From NCBI RefSeq assembly GCF_000471905.2, contig NW_006496520.1:1743047-1807046 (forward strand): a DNA stretch of 64,000 nucleotides, read 5' to 3'. Numbering within the stretch: the stretch's first letter is position 1; each line of letters starts with the position of its first letter. The translations under genes were made by a program, and so were the position numbers. The notes under the pieces were generated by a model, which saw only the letters and a program-made list of their open reading frames with translations, ran no database searches and had not been told where the DNA came from. Source of the stretch: Amborella trichopoda (Eukaryota > Streptophyta > Magnoliopsida > Amborellales > Amborellaceae). Shown in pieces: positions 15,001 to 27,845 of this stretch.

Positions 15001-18000
15001 TATATTTGCAGTTGGGCAGTTGGGATGGCTTGATAGCTAGGCCAGAAGGAAAGCTTCTTTTTTTTAGTGAAATTGGATTCAAATTCGAGTTCGAGAATTG
15101 TGGGGACATTGAATTTGAATTTGGGGGTTGGAGTCCGAGGTTTTGATTGGCCCAGAGAGAGTTGAAACTTTGAGATTCGATTATGGAATTGAATTCAATT
15201 CCAAACTTGGATTTGAATTTGTCAAAGGGGATGTTGGTGAGGCTGGTACTCTGAAATTTGTTATTGCTAATGATTTTTAGATTAGTAAGTGAAACTTGTG
15301 GTTACGAGTTTTGGAGTAGGAAACTAAATGGGTTACGTTACGATAATCACCCTGTAGAGCATTTTATAATTGTACTCAACAAATTTTGGACACTTATATA
15401 CCCTTGTTTTGTAACACAATATTTTTTTAGTAAAGGTATTTTTTATCATTAGGAGGGGTGTGATATCACCCACATAGGACATTAAATGCCACTAGTGTAC
15501 TCCATGTGGGTGATGTCAACACCCTATACGGATGATGTCACTCCCCTCCTAATGACCAAAAATACCTTTACTAAAAAATACTCTATATACAAAATAAGGG
15601 TATATAAGAATCCAAAATTTGTTGATTACAATTATAATATGCACTATAGTGTGAGCAACCCTAACATAACCTATATATATATATATATAGATATTGAGTG
15701 AGAGAGTATATTTTTGTGTATAATAAAATATATATTTCATATAAAGTATATATTATCAATTGGACATTACAATTTTGAAAGATAGGAAAAATTCAAAGTT
15801 TGATAGCTACTAGGTGAAGGTTGAATTGCATTTCATACATGTAAAACACAACCATAAAGACATCTCGAGAGATCTTAAATACAAAGAAATTTAAGCAAAA
15901 ACAATTAACTTTTATGGTCCGATCCAGCCCTCAATGTTTTGAATGAATCGCAAGCTTTAAATCACTCAAAATCTCTTGTATCATCTCTTGATGTTCATCA
16001 AGAATCAGATCCAAAAAATTTGGATTTGATTTTATTTTATTTCTCAAAGATTTTTCCTTTCTTTTGATCTCAAAAGTAATAAAAAACATAGATTTTGCCA
16101 ATTTCTTTCCTCAAAAAAGTCTAGGTTGCAATTGTGACGGTAATCTATCTCTCTCTCTCTAGTATCTTTGGTTCTATAATATCATACACCTCCCTCTCTT
16201 TAGAGATTTTTCCATGTGCTAGTTCTCCAGTCCTGCCTTCTCTGTAGTAGCTGTGGAGGTCTTGTCTATGGAGGCCTGGCTCAGAGAGAGGGAGAGGTGG
16301 CTCTGAGGGGAGGCAGAGTTCCTACGGTTTTCTGGCTTGAAAAGACATGTAATTTAATGATTGAACAACTATATTGACATTATTTTCAATAATATATTTC
16401 CTGTAGGCCAATTTACTGTGACTAATCAAGTTCTGTGGGAATCTTATTTACTTAAATGTAGGACTGCTTGTGTGATTGCTGTTGCAAAGGCTCGTGATTC
16501 TTTTGAACCATTTCTTCATCAGGTATGTGGAATAAAAGTGCTTATTTAAGATTCTATATCAATCTTACTTAAAGTATGCTCATTTATCTCTTGAAGCTTG
16601 CAATATCCGTCCATGGATGGACGTGTACATAATTGTTACATGGTCAGACCCAGAAGCTCCTGAAACCAGCCAACTTGCTTTACAAGGATAGGTCAAAAAG
16701 ACTTACAATAACACGATCTAGATATAACGCTGTCAGGGTGTGTTCATAATGTATTTATTGCGAAGGCATATAAAGGTATCTCTGTATATAAGTCTATAGA
16801 TATTCTATGTAAATGACTTTCTCCTTCAAATAGCATTACTTTCTCTAAAAGCTAAATAGGGGTCCACCCTACCTACCTAGGTTAACCCAAAAGAAAAATA
16901 GAACTTTATATTTATGTTTTCTGCTATTTTTATGAACTCTGAGAGCGCAATATAGCCATATTATAACATCCAGTTTACATATAAATAAGCACTAAAGCAT
17001 ACCGTAGATTTGCATCTCATCTCACACAACAAATGTTCATCGTGGCTTTTCAACAGTATATTCTTAATCAGTTCCATTTCGTAGTGGAAATTTTATCCAA
17101 TATTTAATTCCTGCAAAATTATTTCAGCCTTTGTCTTTGAACTTTTGTTTGTGTTTTCTCATACATGATTTGCATATGTTCTCATTCACAGATCCCAATT
17201 CAGCATGTGTATCACTTCCTCCCAAAACTTAATTCCCATATGGTTGCTAGAGGTTTCTCTTTTGCACCCATATCATGTGATGCTACTGACTATACCGCAA
17301 GTGCTTGTTTATGCATTGAGTGAACTACATGTGTGCTAATGTTTTCTTTTCTTACTTTTTTTTTTTGTGTGTAGGTTTTCACTAGTAATTCAGAATAGAT
17401 TTATTGTTCATGAAGAGGTATACTATTATCACATGGACTAGGGGAGAAGCATAGTCCATTAGCTCATCACTGTCCATATAAAATATTGAGTGGGACCCAC
17501 CTTTGGGGTTATGACCTGTTCTGCTGGGTCTCACTATCCATCATTTATCATTTTAATGGATGGTGATCGGGAAATGGACTATTTTTTCCATAATCAATTG
17601 GTTAGTTGTACTTCTTCTGTAATAGGAATGTGGTGGGTTATAATTCCTGGCATTTCAAGTGATCTTTGGATCATAGAATTGTGAATTAGACATTGACTAC
17701 TTCTTAAGTTTGCTTGTGGCAGTTGGGCTTTAGGCTCTTACACATTTTGAAGAGGCTCTTTCCTATCTCTGTTTATCTCTTGAAGGTATGATCTTTATTC
17801 TACGAGTTCACTGTGATTATTTCTGTAGTATGAATGGGTCTGTGATATAACTTTTATCCTTGACTTTCCTATCACAGAAAGATGGTGAATACTTGAGTGG
17901 CCATGATATGTTTTTAAAGCGTGTCGAGACAGCCTTTAATACTTTTGCGGAATCAACTGAACGGGCATGTCGTGAAAAGTAAACCATCTATTCACATTTT

Positions 18001-21000
18001 CCCTTCTAGATGAATTGCATGGCATGACAACACTTTATTCTGATTCGTAGATTACTCTATGATGGGGTTAGTTCTATTTAGACAGTTACATTAAAGTGCG
18101 ATGTAATTAGAATGTTGTGGAAGTTTGGCTATGTCCATTTCTTTCAATGTGAGTGGTACAACTGCCTGTTTATTAGATATCGCACCATGCTTGTTGAGTT
18201 GAAATTGCTTGGGATAAGAGCACTATGAAATTCTTTGCAGGTGATTATCATTTCTATGCATATGCTTTTCTTCTTTTCCAATTTTTGCTGGCCTCGAAGG
18301 TTGGCTGTTGGTTTCTACATTTTTGTTTTAAGTCTGTGGAATAGAGTCTCATGATTTCTTCTCTTAAAATAACTTTTATCATTTGAAAAAGAAAAGAAAA
18401 ACCTTAGTTTGAACTCTTATTGTAGTGAGAACTTGTCAGAAAATGCAACCATTAATGTTCGGAGAGGTAACACAATAGAATTGTGAAAGCCTTCTGCTTA
18501 AGTAATTCCAAACTTTTGTGTTTATATTCTCCTTATATTGCTAAAAAGCATTGATACAAAGGGTTTTTGCATGATATGTTGCTTGTCTCGATATAGTTGA
18601 AAGATATAATCCAGATCTATAATAAGCAAGTATTAGATGAATATTTGGGTGAGGAGAAAGATGATGTGAAGAGTAAGAAGAATAAGATGAAGAATGAAGG
18701 ATAGAGATTTTATACTAAGCAAGTATCAGATGAATATTTGGGTGAGGAGAAAGATGATGTGAAGAGTAAGAAGAATACGATGAAGACTGAAGGATAGATA
18801 TTTGTGAAAGAGAGAGAGAAGACAGAGGAGCACATGAGAAATAAAAAAGGAGAAACAAGTGATGTGACCCTTCTTTGGGATTAGTCACACATTTACATTA
18901 TGTTCTGATAAGGAAAAATTACAAAAAAGCCTTGTGTAAATTAATAACTCACGCATATTGAATCAGATATTCTACTTATGTCCCTAACTTATTGCTATAA
19001 TTTCAACAGTCCCCCTAAGCTGGAGGGTAGATATTAATCATACCCAGCTTGGCACGATTTCACATGAGGGGTACAAATAATTTTGGCTGCAATTGTTTCT
19101 CTTAGTTAATGACATTCTTCCTCGATATGCTTTTGTCTCTTGAAATACGGGGTTCTTGGTAACGTGAATGGCCTCTTTGTTGTCAAGGGTCATAGGTAAT
19201 TGGACTTTAACTCCCAAATCAGTCAATATAGTTTTCACCCACATAACTTCATATGTTTTATGTATCGTGGCCTTGTATTCAGCTTCAGCAGTTTATATGA
19301 CCACCACGTTCTGTTTTTTACTCTTTCATGAAACCAGATTACCACCAACAAAGGTACAATAATCCATAGTTGACTTTCTATCAATATGTGTACTAGCCTA
19401 ATCTGCATCCATATAGATTGTAAGACCTATATGACCAATGATTAGTAAACAACAAATCTCTCCAAGAGATGACTTGATAGCATCTAAAAGAGTTTTTCAA
19501 GGACCATTCATGAACTAACTAACTACACTAACCGCTTTAGATATTTCTGGTCATGGTTATGAGGTATATGGGCTTGTCCGCAAACCTCTAGTATTGACAA
19601 GGGTCCTTTAGTAACTCTACATCTCTTATGAAGTCTATGAGTGGTTTCCATAGGTGTATCAATCAGTTTGGCTCCCAACATTCCGGTTTGTTTTAACAGG
19701 TCTATGTGCTCAAAGAAATAGCAAATCCCTTCTTTGACCTTACCGCTTCAATACCCAGAAAATATTTGAGTGGACCCAAATCATTTATATCAGGCACATT
19801 ACTGAGGTAACACTTGAGATCTTCAATATCTACTAAGCTATCCCTTGCTATTACAATATTAGTGACATACATTATGAGTGTTGTAATCCCAACAATATTT
19901 TACAATGCATGATCAGCTTGATTCCGTCTAAACCCAATTTTAAGCAAGGCTTAACTAAATTTTTTCAAACCAGGCTCATGACGATTGTATAAGTGCACAT
20001 TTCACCATTTTTAATCTGCACAGCTTACCTATCTCTCCCTGAAGCTGAAATCGTGGAGGCATGGCCATATATACTTCCTCATGAAGATCTCCATGTCAAA
20101 AGCCATTTTTCACATATAACTAATGTGGGCCAATATTTATTTGCAGCTAAGGAGAGAATGATTCAAACAATATTTGACTTCAATACAGGTGCAAAAGTCT
20201 CTTCGTAATCTATATCATCTGTCAAAGTGAAACCCTTTGCAACCAACCACGCCTTGTATATTTCAGTCATGCCATTCTCCTTGTATTTCACTATAAACAC
20301 CCACTAGCATCCTATCACCTTCTTTCCTTTAGGAAGTTTAGTGAGTTCCCAAGCATTTTTTTTCAAGAGTGTGCATTTCTTCCCAGATTGCAGCTGTACT
20401 TTGAGTTTGTGATGGACCCTCTATTACACTGGATGAAATGCTAACAATAGACAATTATGATAGGAAAGCACGATAAGATGGTGACACGGCATTATAAGAA
20501 ACAAAGTTGCTTATAGGATATTGTGTACAGGAACACTTAGCTTTACATAATGCAATATATAAGTCAAGGTATGACATCGGGGATGAACTGGGAGTTGAGG
20601 AAATGATAGGATGAGAAGGGTTAGTACCTCGTTCCGAGTTGACAATTGAGTCATGATCATTCTGGACTTCAGGTTTTTCGAAATTCTTTCTTTGAAGATA
20701 TGTTTTCAGCTCCTCGGTGGATGCAACTGGAGCATTTCCATCTTCATTTGGGACATTTCAGATATGAAGGGAGTTGAAAAAGGCAGAGTCAGTTGATGGA
20801 CCGCTCTCTTCCTATCTGATGTTCTCCCCCTGAAGAGAGCATTGTTGTCCAGCCAAGGCGAAATATTGAATGGATTCAAATAAGTTAACATCCATAGAGA
20901 CATAACAAACTCTATTAGTAGATACCCTAAGAAGGCATACTTAATGGATTCGAACCTTTTTTATTTCCTAGATACCCTAAGAAGGCATACTTAATGGATT

Positions 21001-24000
21001 TTAGGTTCCAACATGGAGAAAACACACGCTTCCAAAAACTTTGGGAGGTCTGAGGAACAAAGGAGAGTCAATAAGAAGTGTTTAGATAGGTGCCTTGCTG
21101 GAAGAACCCTCGATAGCATATGGTTTATCAAGATCGCCGCGGTAAAAACAGCTTTGGATCATAAGCTTTTTGGGAACTTCATTCCAGACAAGAGAGACCG
21201 AGTGACTTTCAACAAGTGTCGATCTTTTCTCTCGACAACTCCATTTCGCTGAGTGTAAGAACATGTTGTCTAGAACTTTGTACCCTGCTACCTCAGATAA
21301 TTACTAAGATCCTTAGAGACATATTCACCGCCATTATCAGAATGAAGTACTTTAGTACTTGCATTGTACTATCTTCTTACCATTTGATGATAAACTTGAA
21401 AAAGATCCACAACTTCATCCTTATTTTTCATTAAATAGGTGGTCAATTTAGTCCAATCATCCACAAAAGTAACCAAAAAAAGAAAAGAAACGGAAATCCC
21501 AAAACTCATACAATTGGGGAAGGTTCCCACATATCCAAATGTACAATGTTTTTATAATGGCCAAATCTCACATTGTAATTGAACTTGACCCAACGAAGAA
21601 GATGTTTTAGGAGACAAAGAATGCAAAATAGAAAGAGGAGCATGACCAAGACGAGTGTGCACAAGTACTTCCATTCTTTATTAACAATTAAGGACGAGGC
21701 AGTGGTGTTTGTTTTTATAGGAGCCTGTTTCGGCATCTTTAGAAGGTATATCCTCACAATCATGCCCAAATGTCTTCCTCGTTACCAAGTCCTGAAAGAC
21801 GCAATAAGACGGCAAAAAGGTTACTCAACAATTCAAAGTTTCTGTGAGATTACTAACAGATAGAAGATTATTAGACAACTTGCGAACATGCAAAGTGAGC
21901 AACAAATCTATGGAGGAAGTTACTGGAACAATCCATTTTCCTTTAATGGGTAGAAGTGGTCCATCAGCTATGTTGACAGGCTCTTGATTAGACTTTGTAT
22001 AGGTAGCATGACTAGAAAAGAGATTGCACGTACCAATCATATGTTCAATGGCTCCTGAATCAATAATCCTAGGAGCTTGAGGAGTCATGAAAACATGGTG
22101 TGTACATGTAGATATACCTGATTGGGTGAGATGTAGCTTGGAGAAAGAAGAGGGCTCATCATAAATGAAGGCACACTGCTTAAGATAGAAAGCCCTCGCT
22201 TGCAAATGATCACCAATTCATCCTCCGGTTAGTCACAAAGTAAATGACCAATAGCAACTTGTTTTCAAGACACAGGATGACTAGTCTCCTCAATAGTCAT
22301 AGCTGCATCAGCCCATGTTGTATTGCGCATAGGGTGCCTAATGAGATCCTAACATGTTTCCTTATCGTGTCAGGATTTTCCACAATGGGTACATTTTAGC
22401 TTATCCTTCTCATCATGTGTGAGGCTCCTGCAACCACCGCTATGTCCCCCACGTTGATCACCACTACAACGACCACCACGATTATTCGAAGAATTGGAAA
22501 TTAGGGCAGATCTTTTAGGTTCACCAATGGACTTAGCCATAACTTTCGAGTTTCCTCACGTTGGTGGGGGGGAACATGTTCCAAGTGATGATAAAGTTTC
22601 ACCACCCAAAATATCAGATTTGATATTCTCATCTTTGGGATTAGGACGCGCAAAATGATCAAATATCTTAGCCCTAAAAGATCAAATATCTTCTTCTGTT
22701 CCCCTTTCTCCATGCTCTTTTGGACAATGATAGTAGTTTATGGGTTGATAGTGATTTAGTTCATCCCAAAACCTTGTAGGCCAACATTATAATCACTAAA
22801 TGATACAACTTTATGTTTGAAATTGTTGATTTGCTGCTCCAACTCATAGATTTTTGTTATATTCTTCTGCTGTGAGTAGGCTTCAGTCATTGCATCCCAT
22901 AACCCCTTTGAAGTATTACAACTCATAAATGTGTGAGTGTGACTCAAGTTCGGTTGCATAGAGTTTAAAATCTAGTTCATACCATCATCTCATCGGCTTC
23001 CCAATCAGCATAAGATTATTCCTTTACATTTATTTCCTTTACATTTATTTTCACTATATGACCATCAAATATAACCCAATGTTTTCCTACCTCTGAGGAA
23101 TAACCTTACAGATCTGGTCCATTTCAAATGGTTTGCACCTTCAAATTTAACCATAGTGAGTTGAAGTCCAAAAGTACTCCATATTTAATGTTTGCTATGA
23201 CAGTGTTACTTTTCCAAGGCAAAAAACAGATTACAAATGTTAATGAAATCTGGATACAACCTCAGATTTCTCTCTAACTATCTGTAAACACCAAAAGCAC
23301 TACACAGTGCATTGGTTAGTCGATTACACAGTTGAGGCTACAAGTTTCAGAAGTAACATGGCTGTAAAGCTATTCGATACACATTAAGCAGTTGTTATCA
23401 ATCCCCGAAAAATAAAACTTAATAGATCTAATGATGCAACCTGGTCGATCATCACCCCTCAATGGATCATGAAAAACCCGAAGTTTTGGGGACCAACCTT
23501 AAAAAAATTGTCAGCTTTCTTTAAAAACTAGATCAAATTAAGAACCAATCGTAGAAAATGACACTTTTCAGTTCTCACCATGATCTTACAGAGAGAGAGA
23601 GAAAGAGAGAGAGAGATCTGTTAGGGTCTTTTCTTGCTGATCATTTTTCCATTGCCTAGCTGTATTGCTAAAACCAGTAGCTATATGGCCAGAGTTTCAC
23701 CCCTTGACTCTCATTTCTTCGGATCTAACCCTTCTTTGATGCGAAGTTGAAAGATAAAATCTAGATCTATGCTAATCAGCGAGTATTAGATGAATATTTG
23801 GGGGAGGAGAGAAGATGTGAAGAGGAAGAAGAATAATATGAACGAGAGAGGTGCATGAGAAAAAGGGAGAGAAGAGAGTGAAGTGCCTGAGAAAGAAAAA
23901 AGCGGAAACAAGTGATGTGACCTCTCTTTGGATTAGTCATGTATTTATATTATTTCTGATAAGGAAAAGTTATACATAATACCCTTGTGTAAGTTAATAA

Positions 24001-27000
24001 CTCACGTAACCCTATTTCATCGGATGTTACATTTATGTCCCTAACTTACTGCTATCTTTCAACAGATGTTTTCATGTCTTTTATGAAATGGAACAAATCA
24101 GAATTGCTTCATCATTGTGCTCATCTTATTTTTGTTTCATGAAATGAACCCAAGTCAGCAAGAAAACCCTTCAAAAGTTAATTATTGAAAAAGAAAATAA
24201 AAGATATCAACAAAAGTAAAATAATCGAGAGATGGTTTTGCTGTGAATAGGACCCTAAGCAGTAGAATAAACCAAATGAAATTGAGTGGTGGTTACTTTC
24301 TTCAAGATATGATAAAAGGCAAGAAGACTGCACTTGCATCTGATTGTTACATTTGAAATTTAGTGAAGTAAGCTAGCAGTCTATTGGAAGCAAGGTTCAT
24401 GGATGCTTAAACTAAGATGAGCACACTAGAAGCTAGGTTGATGAGAAAATATGTTTGGAATTTTGGGGACTTGAATGATGGCTTGACACTCTGGTGAAGG
24501 CAGGGAACATTATTGGTCTCCACATGGAAGAGTCTGCTGGAGTAATGGCCTCTACCTATCAGCTTCCTCGTTGAAGGGATAACAAACCTCATGAAGAAAA
24601 AACAACAACATGATATTGGTTAATCAACTCCCAAGTGAAACGATTGTAAAGATAATTTGGGAACAATGCAAACACTAGAAAGAATTTTATGGGATTGAGG
24701 AGCACCAGTCAATATTAACTGCATACCGTAGCTTGGATTCCTGAACTGGGAATTGAGTAACATCTTCTTGGGGTTCAAATCAAGGAAATGATATTTCCCT
24801 AGACTTCAAAATCCTAAAACTGTATATGATGTTCAAACAAATGCTAGGAAACATAAGGTAAGAGGCTAAGGCCTAGGAGCCTTCATTATAATGTCTACAA
24901 TCTAAGAAAATGGAAGACCAAAGTATACCTTGCATGTAGTGTTTAAAGGCATTATCAAATACGACAGGTCGCAAATTCCTAAATATATATCCTAGACTTA
25001 CATTTTAGTTGTACTCCACTTACAGTCATGGTACAACTCATATATTTTCGATCGTTATTTTACTGCATTGTAACTTCTCTTTTTAATATTGAAACACTGT
25101 CGAAATAAAGGAATATTTCATATAGGAGCACATTTGGTCACTCATTTTTTTAATTAATCCTCCCAACTGGTCCAGTCAATTGTTCTGTCAGCATTGCCAC
25201 ATGCTCGAAGTGGAACAATCAAAATCAGTGGATTGATAATTTAAAAGTGAGTGGTGGAAGGTGCTTCCTTTGTAGACCATGGTTCATAATTTTTTTCTCG
25301 TTCTAAATTAACAAGTTCCAAATTTCTTTTAATAGTCTTAGATCATGGCTTTGTCAGTTCATTGATGCGTGGCATGATGGACTAATTTGCAGATGTATGG
25401 AGGATCTAGTGAGCACTACACGTTACGTTACTTGGTCCCTTCATAATAAGGTCTGATATCCTGTTTATGATGCTGTGATTGACTGATTGCTTTCTTCACC
25501 ATTCCCCGCTTAAGTGAATACTATTTTTATGCAGAATCGTGCTGGATTAAGGCAGTTCTTAGATTCATTTGCCAGTAGTGAACACTCTATCCCAAATGGG
25601 TCATCCATGACAAGTACAGCTGCTGCCTCTATAGATTCTTTGGCTGGATCGGGCATGAGTGATAACAGGCATGATAATAAATCAAGGGTAGATGCAAGAC
25701 TTAACCAATTAATTCCAGGACTTGAATCAAATACTTGTCTTCAAACACCTGAGACAAGACTCGTTGACCTTCTTGACAGCACCCTATGGAATCGGAGGCT
25801 TGCACCTTCATCTGAAAGGATTGTATATGCTTTGGTACAGCAAATTTTTCAAGGGATAAGAGAACATTTTCTGGCATCCTCAGAATTAAAGGTTTGTATG
25901 TCCTCCTTTGTCTTCACAAAAAAATTTCCCTAACAAATTTATTCTTTTGCGTGGATATTTTTCTGACTTCTATTTTAGTGGCAGTATTTGACCCATTAGC
26001 AATTGCTAATATTTGTTTACATTTGTTTTTTTTTAAAGGAAAAACTTATTAAGTTTGATCTGATTCATTTTCTTTAAATGAAAAGCTATCAAAAGGTTTT
26101 TAGGAATTGGGCTTTGGCTTGAGTGGTTAGCAATTGAAACCCGCCCCCTGCCCCACAAACCCCACAAAAAAACAAAAAAAGACCAAAAAAAGAAAGAAAA
26201 GAAGCAAAGTTATCAAAAGTTTCACTTGTTATATTCATAGTGATTATGGGTGTTTCTACTGATGATTCAGGTTGCATTGTTTGCCCTACAAACCTAGACT
26301 TGTTCTATGGACTTCATGATCTTTCAAAAGTATGATGAATGCAAACTGCTAGATGAAAGAAAGAGTTTGTTCCTAATTGGCTAACAAATGTTTTCGAGCT
26401 TTCGTGAAGAATGTTCCAATGCAAATATATTCAATTCTCTACAGTCGAAGTTTTTCTTTCCTCTACCTCTCCAGCTAGATTGTTTTCTGGGGTGTTTCGT
26501 TAGCTGTAATCGAGCCAAAAACATCTGGTTTGAGAAAGCTTTGCTACAAATTTACAACTTTCCATATCATTCCTTTGACTCAACCAATCAAATTACACAC
26601 TTGGGTATCATATGGCTAATGAATGCGATTGTCTGTCATAATAATATGTAGTCAAGATCTCAATACCTCTCTACTGTACAATGGAGGTAGACAAATGAGT
26701 GTTAAATAGTCTTTGGTGTCTTAACCATATTCCTACAATTTGTCCAGGATTTAAAAAAATTCCATAACCAAGAGTCTTATACCATGGCTGTCAATGTGGA
26801 AAAGGGCATGTCACACTATGAAGTGCACTAGGTCCATGAAAAATCTGTGTTACACCGACTTTGGGCTTTTAAGTTTTTGATGTATTATGCAGATGGTTCA
26901 CCACTTTATAATCTGTACCACATCTTGGTTGTGGGCTTCAGTTACTTCACATTTAATTGGATTGATATACTCATGAAGTAATTAAAATACATTGGCTTAT

Positions 27001-27798
27001 GCATGATCTAGTTGTCTTATCTAGTGAAGGCATGGTTCACAGTCTAATGCATTAAGAGGAACATGATGAACATCTACTGACCACAATTCCTACTCCTTTA
27101 TTCAATACATCTCTCTTGAGAGAGAGTTTTTGGAAAAAGTATGTTTTGTATTTTAATGTGGGAGATATATATGAAATCTATTTCTTAAAGGCAATTATAT
27201 AATTTGTTGAGAATTTCATTGATAGGGAATTGCACTCTTGTTTGTTGTAGGTTGTTTTTTAATACGGACAAGTATACAAAGAGACCATTTACTTCTGATG
27301 CAAGTACTTCTGATGCAAGGAGGTTGCAATCACTCTTGTCCATCAGATTTTAAATCGAGTGGCTACGAGTGTATCATTGAGAAAACTCAAATATCAAAGA
27401 AAAAAAATTGTCGAATCTTGTGATGCATCCCAAGCCATGCAATTTAACAACTAATGGATTGGAGCAATTGTGACCTCCTTGTAACAAAGATGAATAGTGT
27501 CAGTATCCAACCCCGTTTAATAACAGCTAAAAAACGATCTAGATGTTATACTTGGTGTTGCTACAATAGAACGAGGTAAATGGAACTTCAGAGAGCTCAT
27601 TGATAGGAATATTTTGGACTGCAGTTCAACTGCTTCCTCCTCATGCCAGTAATCGACAAGTTGCCGGCACTTCTGCGAGAAGACTTGGAATCTGCATTTG
27701 AAGATGACTTGGATAGTGTGTTCAATATCATGCACCTAAGACACTCGCTTCAACAGAGAAAAAGAGAAACCGAGATAGAGCTTAAAAGGGTATGATTT

Positions 27799-27845
<47 letters not shown>

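Larger units (their letters stand above)
18596..24064 (-). mobile_element. Ty1/copia LTR retrotransposon, full length but inactive
   Basis: Two direct LTRs flank an internal region read on the - strand. Beside the low-coordinate LTR is a polypurine tract (read as TCCCCCTAAGC on +, 19010-19020). Beside the high-coordinate LTR is a decayed tRNA-iMet-type primer site (TTCGCATCAAAGA). From 5' to 3' on - : gag (about 22959-22756, LWDAMTEAYSQQKNITKIYE), a CCHC knuckle (CTHCGKS.HDKETC, about 22410, interrupted by a stop), protease (IDSGAIEHMIGT, about 22075), integrase remnants (21770-21080), then reverse transcriptase/RNase H (down to 19038, with DNKEAIHVTKNPVFQET). The order gag-protease-integrase-RT marks copia. 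Many stops make it dead. It fills most of the 7.4 kb DRP5B intron, antisense. Flanks GATAT and GATGT may be a decayed 5-bp target duplication. Confidence 0.88.

Noticed and set aside
16361..16549. 62-codon frame as a separate gene
   Set aside because: Only its middle (16462-16522) is coding, as a DRP5B exon; the rest is intron on both sides.
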